Source: an uncultured Oscillospiraceae bacterium (GTDB lineage Bacteria > Bacillota > Clostridia > Oscillospirales > Ruminococcaceae). Taken from it: a stretch of DNA of 64,000 nucleotides. This document shows positions 7,268-15,412 of this stretch, one piece after another. Where the stretch lies: the NCBI GenBank assembly GCA_900540595.1, contig UQGL01000004.1:77028-141027 (forward strand), in the 5' to 3' direction. Position numbers and translations under genes: made by a program. Below the pieces are notes generated by a model that worked only from the letters and a program-made list of their open reading frames with translations, searched no databases and was not told the DNA's origin. Every line of letters starts with the position of its first letter. The stretch's first letter is position 1.

Positions 7268-8704
7268 ATGTTCGTTTTATGGCTGATTTTAGCGGCACTG
7301 GCTGTATTGGTCGCTGTTGTGCTGGTGCGCACGGTACGCTTTACCCCCGGCCCCGCGCCCACTGTGCCTGCGGGTGAGGAGACCATCGACCGCGATAAAG
7401 CTGTCGAAAACCTGCGCACACTGGTTCGCTGCCGGACGGTCTCGAACACGGACCATGCGCTCGAGGATGAGGCCGAGTTTGAAAAGCTCATCCATACCCT
7501 GCCGGAGTTGTATCCGAATGTGTTCAAGGTCTGCAAATTTGAAAGACTGGAGGACCGCGCGCTGCTGTTTACATGGGCGGGCAAGGCACATACCGATCCG
7601 ACTGTCCTGATGGCCCACTATGATGTTGTCGATGTCGATGAGGCGGGCTGGAAAAAGCCGCCGTTTGATGCGGTGCTGGAGGACGGTGTTGTCTGGGGCC
7701 GCGGTACGCTCGATACCAAGGTCACCTTCAACGGTGTCCTGACGGCGGCCGACAAGCTGATCGGCGAGGGGTATGTTCCCGCACAGGACATCTACTTTGC
7801 TTTCAGCGGTGGGGAGGAAGTCAACGGTCTCGGGGCGGTGCATATCGTTGATTGGTTTGAGGCAAACCACATCACCCCCGCGCTTGTTGTGGACGAGGGC
7901 GGCGCGGTCGTGGAGGATGTATTCCCCGGCGTCAAGCAGCCCTGCGGCCTGATCGGCATTGCGGAAAAGGGCATGCTGAATGTGGAGTATAAGGTCAAGT
8001 CCGGCGGCGGCCATGCCAGCGCGCCCAAGCCGCACAGCCCGCTGGTGGCGCTGAGTGAGGCCTGCACCAAGATCGAAAGCCATCCCTTCAAGGCACATGT
8101 GACCAAGCCGGTTGCGGAGATGTTTGACACACTGGGTCGCTACTCCAACTTCACCTACCGCATGATCTTTGCCAACCTCTGGCTGTTCGGCGATGTGCTG
8201 GACTCCATCTGCCGCAAGAGCGGCGGTGAGCTGAACGCCCTGATGCGCACAACGGTGGCCTTCACGCAGGCTAAGGGCAGCGCGGGACGCAATGTTATCC
8301 CGCCGGAGGCAGCCTTTATCAGCAACCTGCGCCTGAACCCTGAGGACACGATGGACAGTGCCCTTGCCTACTTAAAAGAAACCATCAATGACCCTGCCGT
8401 TGAGATCACAAAGCTGGAGGGCATGAACCCGAGCCGCATCAGCGAGACGAACTGCCCTGCATGGGATAAGGTCGCCAGCGCTGTGGCAGGCACCTGGAAG
8501 GGCTGTCTGGTAGCACCGTATCTGATGGTGCAATGCTCGGACAGCCGCCATTACGGCCGTATCAGCGACCATGTGTACCGCTTCTCGGCCATGGATCTGA
8601 CCGCCGAGGAGCGCGGCACCCTGCACGGCAACAACGAACGCATCCGCGTCGAGACCGTTGGCCGTGCCGTGGAGTTCTATGTCCGTTTGATGCGGCAGTG
8701 CTGA
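7268..8704 (+). CDS. Membrane-anchored M20-family metallopeptidase
   Basis: A 478-residue zinc hydrolase of the M20 family (carboxypeptidase S, PM20D1 and dipeptidase relatives), which hydrolyses peptide or N-acyl amino acid bonds. The N-terminal hydrophobic helix (about 2-22) looks like an uncleaved anchor, as in CPS1/PM20D1. Catalytic signs are His117 and Asp119 (MAHYDVVD), bridging Asp149 (GRGTLDTK), Glu183-Glu184 (SGGEE), Asp209, and a late His in DSRHYGRISDH. RBS GGAGG precedes ATG 7268. It probably processes the substrate handled by the two upstream membrane proteins. Confidence 0.92.
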   Translation: MFVLWLILAALAVLVAVVLVRTVRFTPGPAPTVPAGEETIDRDKAVENLRTLVRCRTVSNTDHALEDEAEFEKLIHTLPELYPNVFKVCKFERLEDRALLFTWAGKAHTDPTVLMAHYDVVDVDEAGWKKPPFDAVLEDGVVWGRGTLDTKVTFNGVLTAADKLIGEGYVPAQDIYFAFSGGEEVNGLGAVHIVDWFEANHITPALVVDEGGAVVEDVFPGVKQPCGLIGIAEKGMLNVEYKVKSGGGHASAPKPHSPLVALSEACTKIESHPFKAHVTKPVAEMFDTLGRYSNFTYRMIFANLWLFGDVLDSICRKSGGELNALMRTTVAFTQAKGSAGRNVIPPEAAFISNLRLNPEDTMDSALAYLKETINDPAVEITKLEGMNPSRISETNCPAWDKVASAVAGTWKGCLVAPYLMVQCSDSRHYGRISDHVYRFSAMDLTAEERGTLHGNNERIRVETVGRAVEFYVRLMRQC

Positions 8705-8719
8705 GAAAATAAGCATACA

Positions 8720-8754
8720 AAGAGGTGCAGCCCGTTTGAAGTGCTGCACCTCTT
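8720..8754. terminator. Inverted repeat, bidirectional terminator-like
   Basis: AAGAGGTGCAGC (8720-8731) pairs perfectly with GCTGCACCTCTT (8743-8754) around an 11-base loop. It lies between the convergent M20 gene and the 109-residue hypothetical. T-runs are short, so efficiency is uncertain. Confidence 0.75.
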
Positions 8755-8829
8755 ACTGTTTATATCCCAAAATGTATAGAGGGCGGCATTCTCGATGCCC
8801 AATCATACAAACTGGAATTTGCCGCTCCA

Positions 8830-9159
8830 TTAGAGTCCATAATGAATAACCCATTTGTTTTGGCCTAATGCCTTTTCTAACAGTCCCTTTAGTCCATATA
8901 GTTTAGGAATATCATCAATGACATCAATAAACGCTTTTAGAGAACTGGGCGGAACAAGTGAAACACCACAGTATGCAAGCCCCTTTTCTTTGATAGAAAG
9001 CGTATGCCAATAGAAATCAATGAAACCAAGCTTTTCTGCAATGCCTTCTACATAGTCATCATCAACAGAAATGCAATCATATTTCCATGGTTCATACTCA
9101 TCGTATCTTTTACCCGGTTGAGGTGCATCCATCATAATTCCAAACTCATGTTTTGCCAT
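8830..9159 (-). CDS. Conserved hypothetical protein (109 residues)
   Basis: A small soluble acidic protein starting at ATG 9159 behind GGAGTG; the longer frame from 9198 lacks an RBS. It is rich in Asp, Tyr and Lys, with a mixed alpha/beta pattern and a conserved-looking start (AKHEFGIMMDAP). I have an impression of similar short proteins in gut Firmicutes but know of no function. It lies in an AT-rich island with the VanZ-like gene, and differs in codon use from its flanks. Confidence 0.7.
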   Translation of the reverse strand: MAKHEFGIMMDAPQPGKRYDEYEPWKYDCISVDDDYVEGIAEKLGFIDFYWHTLSIKEKGLAYCGVSLVPPSSLKAFIDVIDDIPKLYGLKGLLEKALGQNKWVIHYGL

Positions 9160-9208
9160 ATATGCTTCACTCCACAAATTCAGATTTCTCAGTTTCAAAA
9201 ACTGAAAG

Positions 9209-9802
9209 TTACAGCACCATTTCCCATAACAATGATGAAATAAATGGTTGAAGGAAGAACATAATAAGTGCTACAGATGCACATATTATGTAAAAGTCAC
9301 CCATTTTTGAATTTGAAAAGATTCGCTTCGTAAAATTATCAGTTATCCTATGTACAATAAAATATCCAATTATAGTACCAACAGTATTTGTAATAATATC
9401 GTTTATATCACTCGTTCTAAAAGTAAAAATCTGTGATATTTCAATTAAACTTGTAGCTATAAATCCCACTAAGGCAATATTTTTAATGTTTCTAAATTTA
9501 TCCCACAATATCGGCAGAAAGAAACCAAATGGAACAAATAAAAGTATATTCAAACAAGCATTGGTGAAATCTGAAACCATATCCAAAAACGGGATAATGT
9601 TCACTGCAAAATCAATTTTCAGAGATGCTATATTAGGAAAGCCTACAAGTGCTAAGACTGCAGTAAAATAAAACCCCAATACCATATAAATAATAGTTCG
9701 TTTCCAGCTATGAAAACATAACTTGTTATATATGCACCAAATAGGAATTATAAAAACAGCTGCCGCAACAATTTCGATAAGTGCACTATATATTCTATAC
9801 AT
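9209..9802 (-). CDS. VanZ-like family membrane protein
   Basis: A 197-residue protein with about five membrane helices (near 5-25, 34-54, 80-100, 108-126 and 170-190). The segment NILLFVPFGFFLPILW and the later SLIEISQIFTFRTSDINDIITNTVG carry the Asn, Pro-Gly-Phe, Glu and Asp residues typical of VanZ-like proteins. VanZ gives low-level teicoplanin resistance by an unknown mechanism; most relatives have no proven function. The gene is strongly AT-rich and has its own promoter, so acquisition is likely. Confidence 0.85.
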   Translation of the reverse strand: MYRIYSALIEIVAAAVFIIPIWCIYNKLCFHSWKRTIIYMVLGFYFTAVLALVGFPNIASLKIDFAVNIIPFLDMVSDFTNACLNILLFVPFGFFLPILWDKFRNIKNIALVGFIATSLIEISQIFTFRTSDINDIITNTVGTIIGYFIVHRITDNFTKRIFSNSKMGDFYIICASVALIMFFLQPFISSLLWEMVL

Positions 9803-9835
9803 GTTTTTCTACCTCCACAACTTCCGATTTGTTCC

Positions 9836-9865
9836 ATTATACTACACCAAAAGCCCCCTGTCCAA
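9836..9865 (-). promoter_or_regulatory. Promoter of the VanZ-like gene
   Basis: On the minus strand, TTGGAC (9860-9865) and a perfect TATAAT (9836-9841) are separated by 18 bases. The -35 overlaps the right end of the preceding terminator's first arm. Confidence 0.65.
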
Positions 9866-9893
9866 CAACATTTGCCGTGCGGACAGGGGGCTT
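9851..9893 (-). terminator. Terminator downstream of tyrS
   Basis: AAGCCCCCTGTCC (9851-9863) and GGACAGGGGGCTT (9881-9893) form a perfect 13-bp stem with a 17-base loop. On the minus strand the stem is followed by a short T-run. It separates tyrS from the AT-rich island. Confidence 0.85.
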
Positions 9894-9939
9894 GTTTGCT
9901 TATAGTGTGTGATGAAATTGACTGTGAAGCAACTTTGCT

Positions 9940-11160
9940 TTACAGCGTAACCTTGTGATAAACTTTCTTGCCCTTCTTGATGACAACGCCCTTGCTCAGC
10001 GCGTCAACGGTCAGAACTGCCTTCGGGTCGGTGACCTTCTCACCGTCAACAAGGACGCCGCCCTGCTGAACCAGCTGGCGGGCCTCGCGGTTGGAGCCGC
10101 ACAGACCGGCGGCCACCATGGCAGCCAGCAGGCCGACAGCACCGTCCTTGATAAGCGCTGCATCCAGCGCCGTGCTGGGCATGTGCTCATGATCGGCAGC
10201 ACCGCTGAAGAGGCCGCGGGCGGTAGCCTGCGCCTTCTCGGCTTCTGCCTCGCCGTGGACCATCTTGGTCAGCTCGTAGGCAAGAATCTCCTTGGCCTTG
10301 TTCAGCTGCTCGCCCTCCCAGTGGTCCATCTCGTCGATCTGCTCCAACGGCAGGAAGGTCAGCATACGGATGCACTTGAGCACATCCGCATCGCCGACAT
10401 TGCGCCAGTACTGGTAGAATTCGAACGGGCTCGTCTTGTTGGGGTCAAGCCAGACAGCATTGCCGGCAGTCTTGCCCATCTTTTTGCCCTGAGAATCGGT
10501 CAGCAGCGTGATGGTCATGGCGTAGGCATCCTTGCCCAGCTTGCGGCGGATCAGCTCGGTGCCGCCCAGCATGTTGCTCCACTGGTCATCGCCGCCAAAC
10601 TCCATGTTGCAGCCGTAATTCTGGAACAGATGGTAGAAGTCGTAGCTCTGCATGATCATGTAGTTGAACTCAAGGAAGGACAGGCCCTTCTCCATGCGCT
10701 GCTTGTAGCACTCGGCACGCAGCATGTTATTCACGCTGAAGCAGGGGCCGACCTCGCGCAGCAGCTCAATGTAATTGAGGTTCAGCAGCCAGTCGGCGTT
10801 GTTCAGCATCATAGCCTTGCCCTCACCGAACTCGATGAAACGCTCCATCTGACGCTTGAAGCACTCGGCGTTGTGGTCAATGTCCTCCTTGGTCAGCATC
10901 TTGCGCATATCGGTACGGCCGGAGGGGTCGCCAATCATCGTTGTGCCGCCGCCGATCAGGGCAATCGGGCGGTTGCCGGCCTGCTGCAGACGCTTCATCA
11001 GGGTCAGGGCCATAAAATGCCCGGCGGTCAGGCTGTCGGCCGTGCAGTCAAAGCCGATGTAGAAGGTCGCCTTGCCGTTGTTGATCAGCTCCTTGATCTC
11101 CTCCTCGTCCGTGACCTGTGCAATCAGGCCGCGGGCTTTCAGTTCGTCATAAATCGTCAT
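9940..11160 (-). CDS. tyrS: Tyrosyl-tRNA synthetase
   Basis: Class I synthetase that charges tRNA-Tyr. The 406-residue protein has the Rossmann core with the HIGH-equivalent TAGHF near residue 45, the second ATP-binding signature KKMGKT near 228-233, and a C-terminal S4 RNA-binding domain (about 340-400) containing SNREARQLVQQGGVLVDG. The start at ATG 11160 is chosen because the upstream 11 residues lie in the leader. A T-box leader with a UAC specifier controls it, so expression rises when tRNA-Tyr is uncharged. It is a single-gene transcript ending at 9851-9893. Confidence 0.97.
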   Translation of the reverse strand: MTIYDELKARGLIAQVTDEEEIKELINNGKATFYIGFDCTADSLTAGHFMALTLMKRLQQAGNRPIALIGGGTTMIGDPSGRTDMRKMLTKEDIDHNAECFKRQMERFIEFGEGKAMMLNNADWLLNLNYIELLREVGPCFSVNNMLRAECYKQRMEKGLSFLEFNYMIMQSYDFYHLFQNYGCNMEFGGDDQWSNMLGGTELIRRKLGKDAYAMTITLLTDSQGKKMGKTAGNAVWLDPNKTSPFEFYQYWRNVGDADVLKCIRMLTFLPLEQIDEMDHWEGEQLNKAKEILAYELTKMVHGEAEAEKAQATARGLFSGAADHEHMPSTALDAALIKDGAVGLLAAMVAAGLCGSNREARQLVQQGGVLVDGEKVTDPKAVLTVDALSKGVVIKKGKKVYHKVTL

Positions 11161-11191
11161 GGGTTTTACCTCCGTTTGTTGCGGCAAGGGC

Positions 11192-11483
11192 AAAAAATAA
11201 AAGCCCCTGCCAAATGTGAATTTGGCAGAGGGCGAAATATCGCGGTACCACCTCTGTTTGCCCGTGCCTCACGGCGGCGGGCCTTCGCGGGTGCAGCGGC
11301 CAAAGGGTAAGCCTGCGACACCCAAACGCTGTAACGTGCGCACACGGCACAGCCTACTAGCTTGCGCGTTCAGCCTGCTGCTCCGGGCTGTATTCGCCGT
11401 CAACCTCTGCTGACCCCTTGCACCGACCGGGGCTTCTCTGTAGCATGGCAGACGGGTACTGGGTCCCATCACTGCATTTAACA
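11192..11483 (-). promoter_or_regulatory. T-box riboswitch (tyrosine) with terminator/antiterminator
   Basis: The minus strand contains the T-box core TGGTACCGCG (complement of 11241-11250) which, in the antiterminator, would pair with the uncharged tRNA acceptor end. Stem I signs are GAGAAGC and GGTGCAA (complement of 11418-11424), followed by a GAATACA specifier loop whose TAC codon (complement of 11390-11392) reads tyrosine. The competing terminator is the GCCAAAT/ATTTGGC stem at 11203-11233 followed by a T-rich run to 11192. The bound gene is tyrS, which confirms the specifier. Confidence 0.95.
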
Positions 11484-11489
11484 AAAATT

Positions 11490-11518
11490 ACTCTATCATA
11501 TTCTGCGCGGGTTGTCAA
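11490..11518 (-). promoter_or_regulatory. Promoter of the tyrS T-box transcript
   Basis: On the minus strand a perfect TTGACA (11513-11518) is followed after 17 bases by TAGAGT (11490-11495), placing the start near 11483. Confidence 0.75.
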
Positions 11519-11566
11519 GCATGGGCCACGAGTTTTATTTTGCGTGAATTTATAGGGGCGAAGGGG

Positions 11567-13234
11567 TTATTTAGACTTCTCGATAAGCTCCCGCGCGCTG
11601 GCAAGGCTCAGTTCACTGACCTTGTCACCGGAGATCATCCGCGCCAGCACCTCCACGCGGCCGTCCATATCAAGGGTATGGATCTCGGTAAAGGTACGGT
11701 CGTTGCGGACATTTTTCTGGATCAAAAGCTGGTTGTCCGCAAAGGCGGCAACCTGCGGTGTGTGGGTGATGCACAGCACCTGATGCCCTTTGGCTGTCTG
11801 GTGCAAAAGCTGGCCGATACGCCCCGCCGCCAGACCCGATACGCCTGTGTCGATCTCATCGTAGATAACGGTAGGCAGGGCATCACGGTCGGCCAAAGCG
11901 CTCTTGAAGGCCAGCATAATGCGGGAAAGCTCGCCGCCGGATGCAATCTTTGCCAGCGGCTTTGGCTCCTCACCGGGGTTGGTGGAGATCAAAAATTCCA
12001 CGGTATCCTGCCCGTGGGAGGACAACGGCCCCCGCGCATGCTTGAGTGCAAAACGGATGCCCGGCATGTTCAGAAATTCCAGCGCGGCCTTCATCTGCTT
12101 GTTCATGGCGGCAAAGCCCTTCAGTCGGCTTTGGGTCAGCGCCTCGGCGGCCTCCTTGGCGGCGGCATACAGCGTCTGCATCCGGGCCTTCAGCTCGGCG
12201 ATCCGCTGGCCGGAGGACTGGAAGTTCTCTAACTCGGCGGCGGCTGTGTCGCGCCGTGCCAGAAGCTCCTCTACCTCCATACCAAACTTTTGCTTGATGC
12301 GGTAGATCGTATCAAGGCGGGATTCGATCTGATCCAGTTCCCCGGCGTCAAAGCCATAAGCGTCCAACCGGTCAGCCAGATCGGTGGCAAGATCCCGGGC
12401 GCTGTAGTACAACTCGTTCAGCCGCTCGGACATGGCAGCAAGCGATTCATCGAGCCGGGCACTGTTCTGCAGTCCGTCCACGGCACCGCCCAAAAGATCC
12501 GCTGCGCCCGCCTGCTCGCCGTCTTCATCCCCGGCCAGTGCAAGGTGGGCGGCGGTGATGCCTTCCAGAATGCTCTGAGCATGGGTGATGACTGTTTTGC
12601 GCTCCTGCAGGGTCTTTTCCTCGCCGGGCTGCAGCGCAGCGGCGTCAATGGCATCGATCTCGGCGGTCAGGGCTTCTATGCGGCGCTGCTTGTCGGCCTC
12701 GCTGGCGTTTGCGGTATCCAGCTGGCGCTTTACCGTGACCAGCTCACGGTAGCGGCGGTAATACTCGGCAAACAGCTCGCGGTTCTGGGCGTACTGATCC
12801 AGCAGATCCAGATGCAAGGCCGGGTTTGTCAGGCTCTGGCTGTCGTGCTGGCCGTGGATGGAAAGAAGTCCGGCGGAAATATCCCGCACCACGGCAGCGG
12901 TGGCAGGCATACCGTTGATACGGCAGCTGCCCTTGCCCTCGGCGTTGATCTCGCGGTACAAAAGCAGGTCGTCGCTGGCCTCATAGCCGCACTTCTCAAG
13001 CTGCTTTTTGACGGATGCCGGTATAGCCTCAAAGGTGGCCCAGATACACGCCTTCTGAGCGCCGCTGCGCACAAGCTCGCGGGAGGTACGGTTACCAAGA
13101 ATGGCGTTGATGGAGTCGATCAGGATGGACTTACCGGCACCTGTCTCACCTGTCAGCACCGTAAAGCCATGGGTGAAGTTGACCTCGGCCTTTTCAATAA
13201 CCGCAACATTTTCAATTTTCAGGTTTGCCAGCAT
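11567..13234 (-). CDS. recN: DNA repair protein RecN
   Basis: SMC-like ATPase that binds and holds DNA ends during double-strand break repair. The 555-residue protein has Walker A GETGAGKS near 29-36, a long central coiled-coil region (about 150-370) with a turn, a LASGGELSR-type signature (IASGGELSRIML) near 430, and Walker B VIYDEIDTG near 460. The length matches the family. It follows argR with a 26-base gap and is the last gene of the long asp23-recN operon, the same order as argR-recN in Bacillus. Confidence 0.97.
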   Translation of the reverse strand: MLANLKIENVAVIEKAEVNFTHGFTVLTGETGAGKSILIDSINAILGNRTSRELVRSGAQKACIWATFEAIPASVKKQLEKCGYEASDDLLLYREINAEGKGSCRINGMPATAAVVRDISAGLLSIHGQHDSQSLTNPALHLDLLDQYAQNRELFAEYYRRYRELVTVKRQLDTANASEADKQRRIEALTAEIDAIDAAALQPGEEKTLQERKTVITHAQSILEGITAAHLALAGDEDGEQAGAADLLGGAVDGLQNSARLDESLAAMSERLNELYYSARDLATDLADRLDAYGFDAGELDQIESRLDTIYRIKQKFGMEVEELLARRDTAAAELENFQSSGQRIAELKARMQTLYAAAKEAAEALTQSRLKGFAAMNKQMKAALEFLNMPGIRFALKHARGPLSSHGQDTVEFLISTNPGEEPKPLAKIASGGELSRIMLAFKSALADRDALPTVIYDEIDTGVSGLAAGRIGQLLHQTAKGHQVLCITHTPQVAAFADNQLLIQKNVRNDRTFTEIHTLDMDGRVEVLARMISGDKVSELSLASARELIEKSK

Positions 13235-13260
13235 GGGGCGGCTCCTCCCTGTCGTTCAAA

Positions 13261-13731
13261 TTACCCGCGGCGGGTATACTGCTGCAGCTGCTTGCAGATG
13301 ACGGCGGCATCCTCTTCATTGCGCATCAGGATAAAGAAGGTGTCATCACCGGAAAGGGTGCCGACTACATTGTCCCACTGCTTGGCGTCAAACACCTCGC
13401 AGGCGGCGTTGGCCATGCCGGAGAAGCACTTGACCAGCACCATATGCCCGGCGTAGTCCACCTTGAGGACGGACTCCCGGAAGATCATCTCAAACCGGCT
13501 GGGTGAGTGTGTCACCTTGCCGGAGGCAGAGGCCGGTACATAGCGGTAGCGTCCGTCAGCGGTAGCCGTCTTGACCAGCTGCAGCTCACGGATGTCGCGG
13601 GATACGGTGGCCTGCGTTACATCAAAGCCTTCCTCCCGCAGATGTGCCAGCAGATCCTCCTGCCGGTCGATAGGATGCTGTTCGATCAGGTCCAAAATCG
13701 CCTGATGGCGTGCACTTTTCACAGGGATCAT
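13261..13731 (-). CDS. argR: Arginine repressor ArgR/AhrC
   Basis: Hexameric regulator that uses L-arginine as co-repressor. The 156-residue protein has the N-terminal winged helix-turn-helix (about 5-70, with QATVSRDIRELQLVK) and the C-terminal oligomerisation and arginine-binding domain (about 80-150) with the GTLSGDDT stretch that carries the Asp pair. Its start overlaps the nadK stop by four bases. Arginine biosynthesis genes are not in the window, so its targets lie elsewhere. Confidence 0.95.
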   Translation of the reverse strand: MIPVKSARHQAILDLIEQHPIDRQEDLLAHLREEGFDVTQATVSRDIRELQLVKTATADGRYRYVPASASGKVTHSPSRFEMIFRESVLKVDYAGHMVLVKCFSGMANAACEVFDAKQWDNVVGTLSGDDTFFILMRNEEDAAVICKQLQQYTRRG

Positions 13732-14573
13732 CTCCTCATCAATTTGTTTTCTATGGCATGAAACTGTTCGGCGTCATCGAATGTAATCAGCTGCAGATGC
13801 TGCCCGCCGCCGGTCACCAGCAGGCTTTCCCCGGGCAGCAGGCCGCACTGGTTGCTGCTGTCGGCGCAGGCAAAGCTGCCGTCACGGTTTTCGGCATCGG
13901 CAATGATCTCCAGCTTTCGGCTGGCGGCAAACACCAGCGGGGCTACATGGGCGTTGTGGGCACAGACCGGCGTCAGAACCATGACATCGGCGGCAGCGTC
14001 CAAAATAGGGCCGCCGGCCGAGAAGGAATACGCAGTGGAGCCGGTCGGTGTGGCCAGTATCATGCCGTCGCTGCGGTAGCCGCCTACAAAGGCACCATCA
14101 CAGTATACTTTATAATCCATCGGATGCAGGCGGGTGTTGCCAAAAAGCACAATGTCGTTGATGGCATCGGCCGCCCAGTCGTGGGCGGGCACGCGGGCAT
14201 GCAGCAGTCCACGCTCCACAAGGGTGAAATCCCCTGCCGCCAGTCGGTTCAGCTTGGTGGCAAGCTCTCCTACTTCACAGGTGGCAAGAAAGCCTGTGCG
14301 GCCAAGGTTTACGCCCAGAACGGGCTTGCCGTGCGCCAGACAGTCCAGCCCGGCGCGCAGCAAGGTACCGTCACCGCCGATGGTCACGACCTGCTCGGCG
14401 GCGCGGTAGGCCTGCTCCTCCGGCAGGAAGCGCACGCCATCCAGCCCATCGGCCGCCGCAAAGGCCTGCGGCATCAGGACCGGGATGCCTCGCCCGGCCA
14501 GCACAGCAGCGGCCTGCCGTGTAACGGCAAGCCCGGTGTCCTTGGTCGGGTTGGGAATCAGCAAAACCGACAT
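13728..14573 (-). CDS. nadK: NAD kinase
   Basis: Phosphorylates NAD to NADP using ATP or polyphosphate. The 281-residue protein shows the signature GGDGTLL near residue 69-75, the NLGRTGFL stretch around 93-100, and the glycine-rich TPTGSTAYSFSAGGP region near 177-191 that closes the active site. The order tlyA-nadK-argR-recN is a classical Firmicute arrangement. The start lies 17 bases after the tlyA stop. Confidence 0.96.
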   Translation of the reverse strand: MSVLLIPNPTKDTGLAVTRQAAAVLAGRGIPVLMPQAFAAADGLDGVRFLPEEQAYRAAEQVVTIGGDGTLLRAGLDCLAHGKPVLGVNLGRTGFLATCEVGELATKLNRLAAGDFTLVERGLLHARVPAHDWAADAINDIVLFGNTRLHPMDYKVYCDGAFVGGYRSDGMILATPTGSTAYSFSAGGPILDAAADVMVLTPVCAHNAHVAPLVFAASRKLEIIADAENRDGSFACADSSNQCGLLPGESLLVTGGGQHLQLITFDDAEQFHAIENKLMRR

Positions 14574-14590
14574 AACGTCAGGTTCCTTTC

Positions 14591-15412
14591 TCAGTGGTGG
14601 TTGGGCGTTTTATCCAGCGTCTCGTGGGAGGCTGCCACGACCTTTTCAATCAGGCCGTCCGGCAGCGGCTGCGGGGTCTCGCAGTGTTGGACATACAGCA
14701 GATATTCAATGTTGCCCTCGGGTCCCTTGATGGGAGAAAAATCCAGACCTGCCGGGGTAAAGTGGTTTGCCATGGCGTACCCCTCGGCCATCTTCAGCAC
14801 CTCACGGTGGGTGGCCGGGTCACGGACAACACCCTTTTTACCGACCTTTTCGCGGCCGGCCTCAAACTGCGGCTTGACGAGGCAGACGCCGACAGCCTCC
14901 GGCGTGCAGATCATATCTGCGACCGGGAAAATATGCTTGAGAGAGATGAACGAAACATCAACACTGAAAAAGGCTACCGGCTCTGACAAGTCCTCGGGTT
15001 TTACATTGCGGATGTTGGTGCGCTCCATGTTGATGACACGCTCGTCCGTGCGCAGACTCCATGCCAGTTGGCCGTAGCCGACATCCACGGCATAGACCTT
15101 GACGGCGCCGTTTTGTAGCATACAATCCGTAAAGCCGCCGGTGGAGGCACCGATGTCCATGCAGACCTTGCCGTCCGGCCGCATGGGAAAGACCTGCATC
15201 GCCTTCTCCAGCTTGAGGCCGCCGCGGCTGACATAGCCGATATCGTGGCCGCGTACCTCGACCTTGGCATCGGGTGCGATCATCTCCCCGGCTTTGTCCG
15301 CCTTTTGCTCATTGACAAAGACAATGCCGGACATGATAAGCGCCTTGGCGCGCTCACGGCTCTGCACCAGACCGTTCTGGCACAGGTATTGATCCAGGCG
15401 TATCTTGCTCAT
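14591..15412 (-). CDS. tlyA: TlyA-family rRNA (cytidine-2'-O)-methyltransferase
   Basis: The family methylates ribose 2'-OH groups of rRNA; mycobacterial TlyA modifies 16S and 23S rRNA and affects capreomycin sensitivity. The 273-residue protein has an N-terminal S4 domain (about 3-65) and a Rossmann methyltransferase domain with the SAM motif MDIGASTGGFTDC near 85-97, plus the catalytic K-D-K-E style residues (VDVSFISL and KPQFEAG). Its start overlaps the dxs stop by four bases, which implies translational coupling. Confidence 0.93.
   Translation of the reverse strand: MSKIRLDQYLCQNGLVQSRERAKALIMSGIVFVNEQKADKAGEMIAPDAKVEVRGHDIGYVSRGGLKLEKAMQVFPMRPDGKVCMDIGASTGGFTDCMLQNGAVKVYAVDVGYGQLAWSLRTDERVINMERTNIRNVKPEDLSEPVAFFSVDVSFISLKHIFPVADMICTPEAVGVCLVKPQFEAGREKVGKKGVVRDPATHREVLKMAEGYAMANHFTPAGLDFSPIKGPEGNIEYLLYVQHCETPQPLPDGLIEKVVAASHETLDKTPNHH

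Noticed and set aside
11147..11484. Small frames in the tyrS leader
   Set aside because: They lie within the T-box RNA structure and have no RBS.
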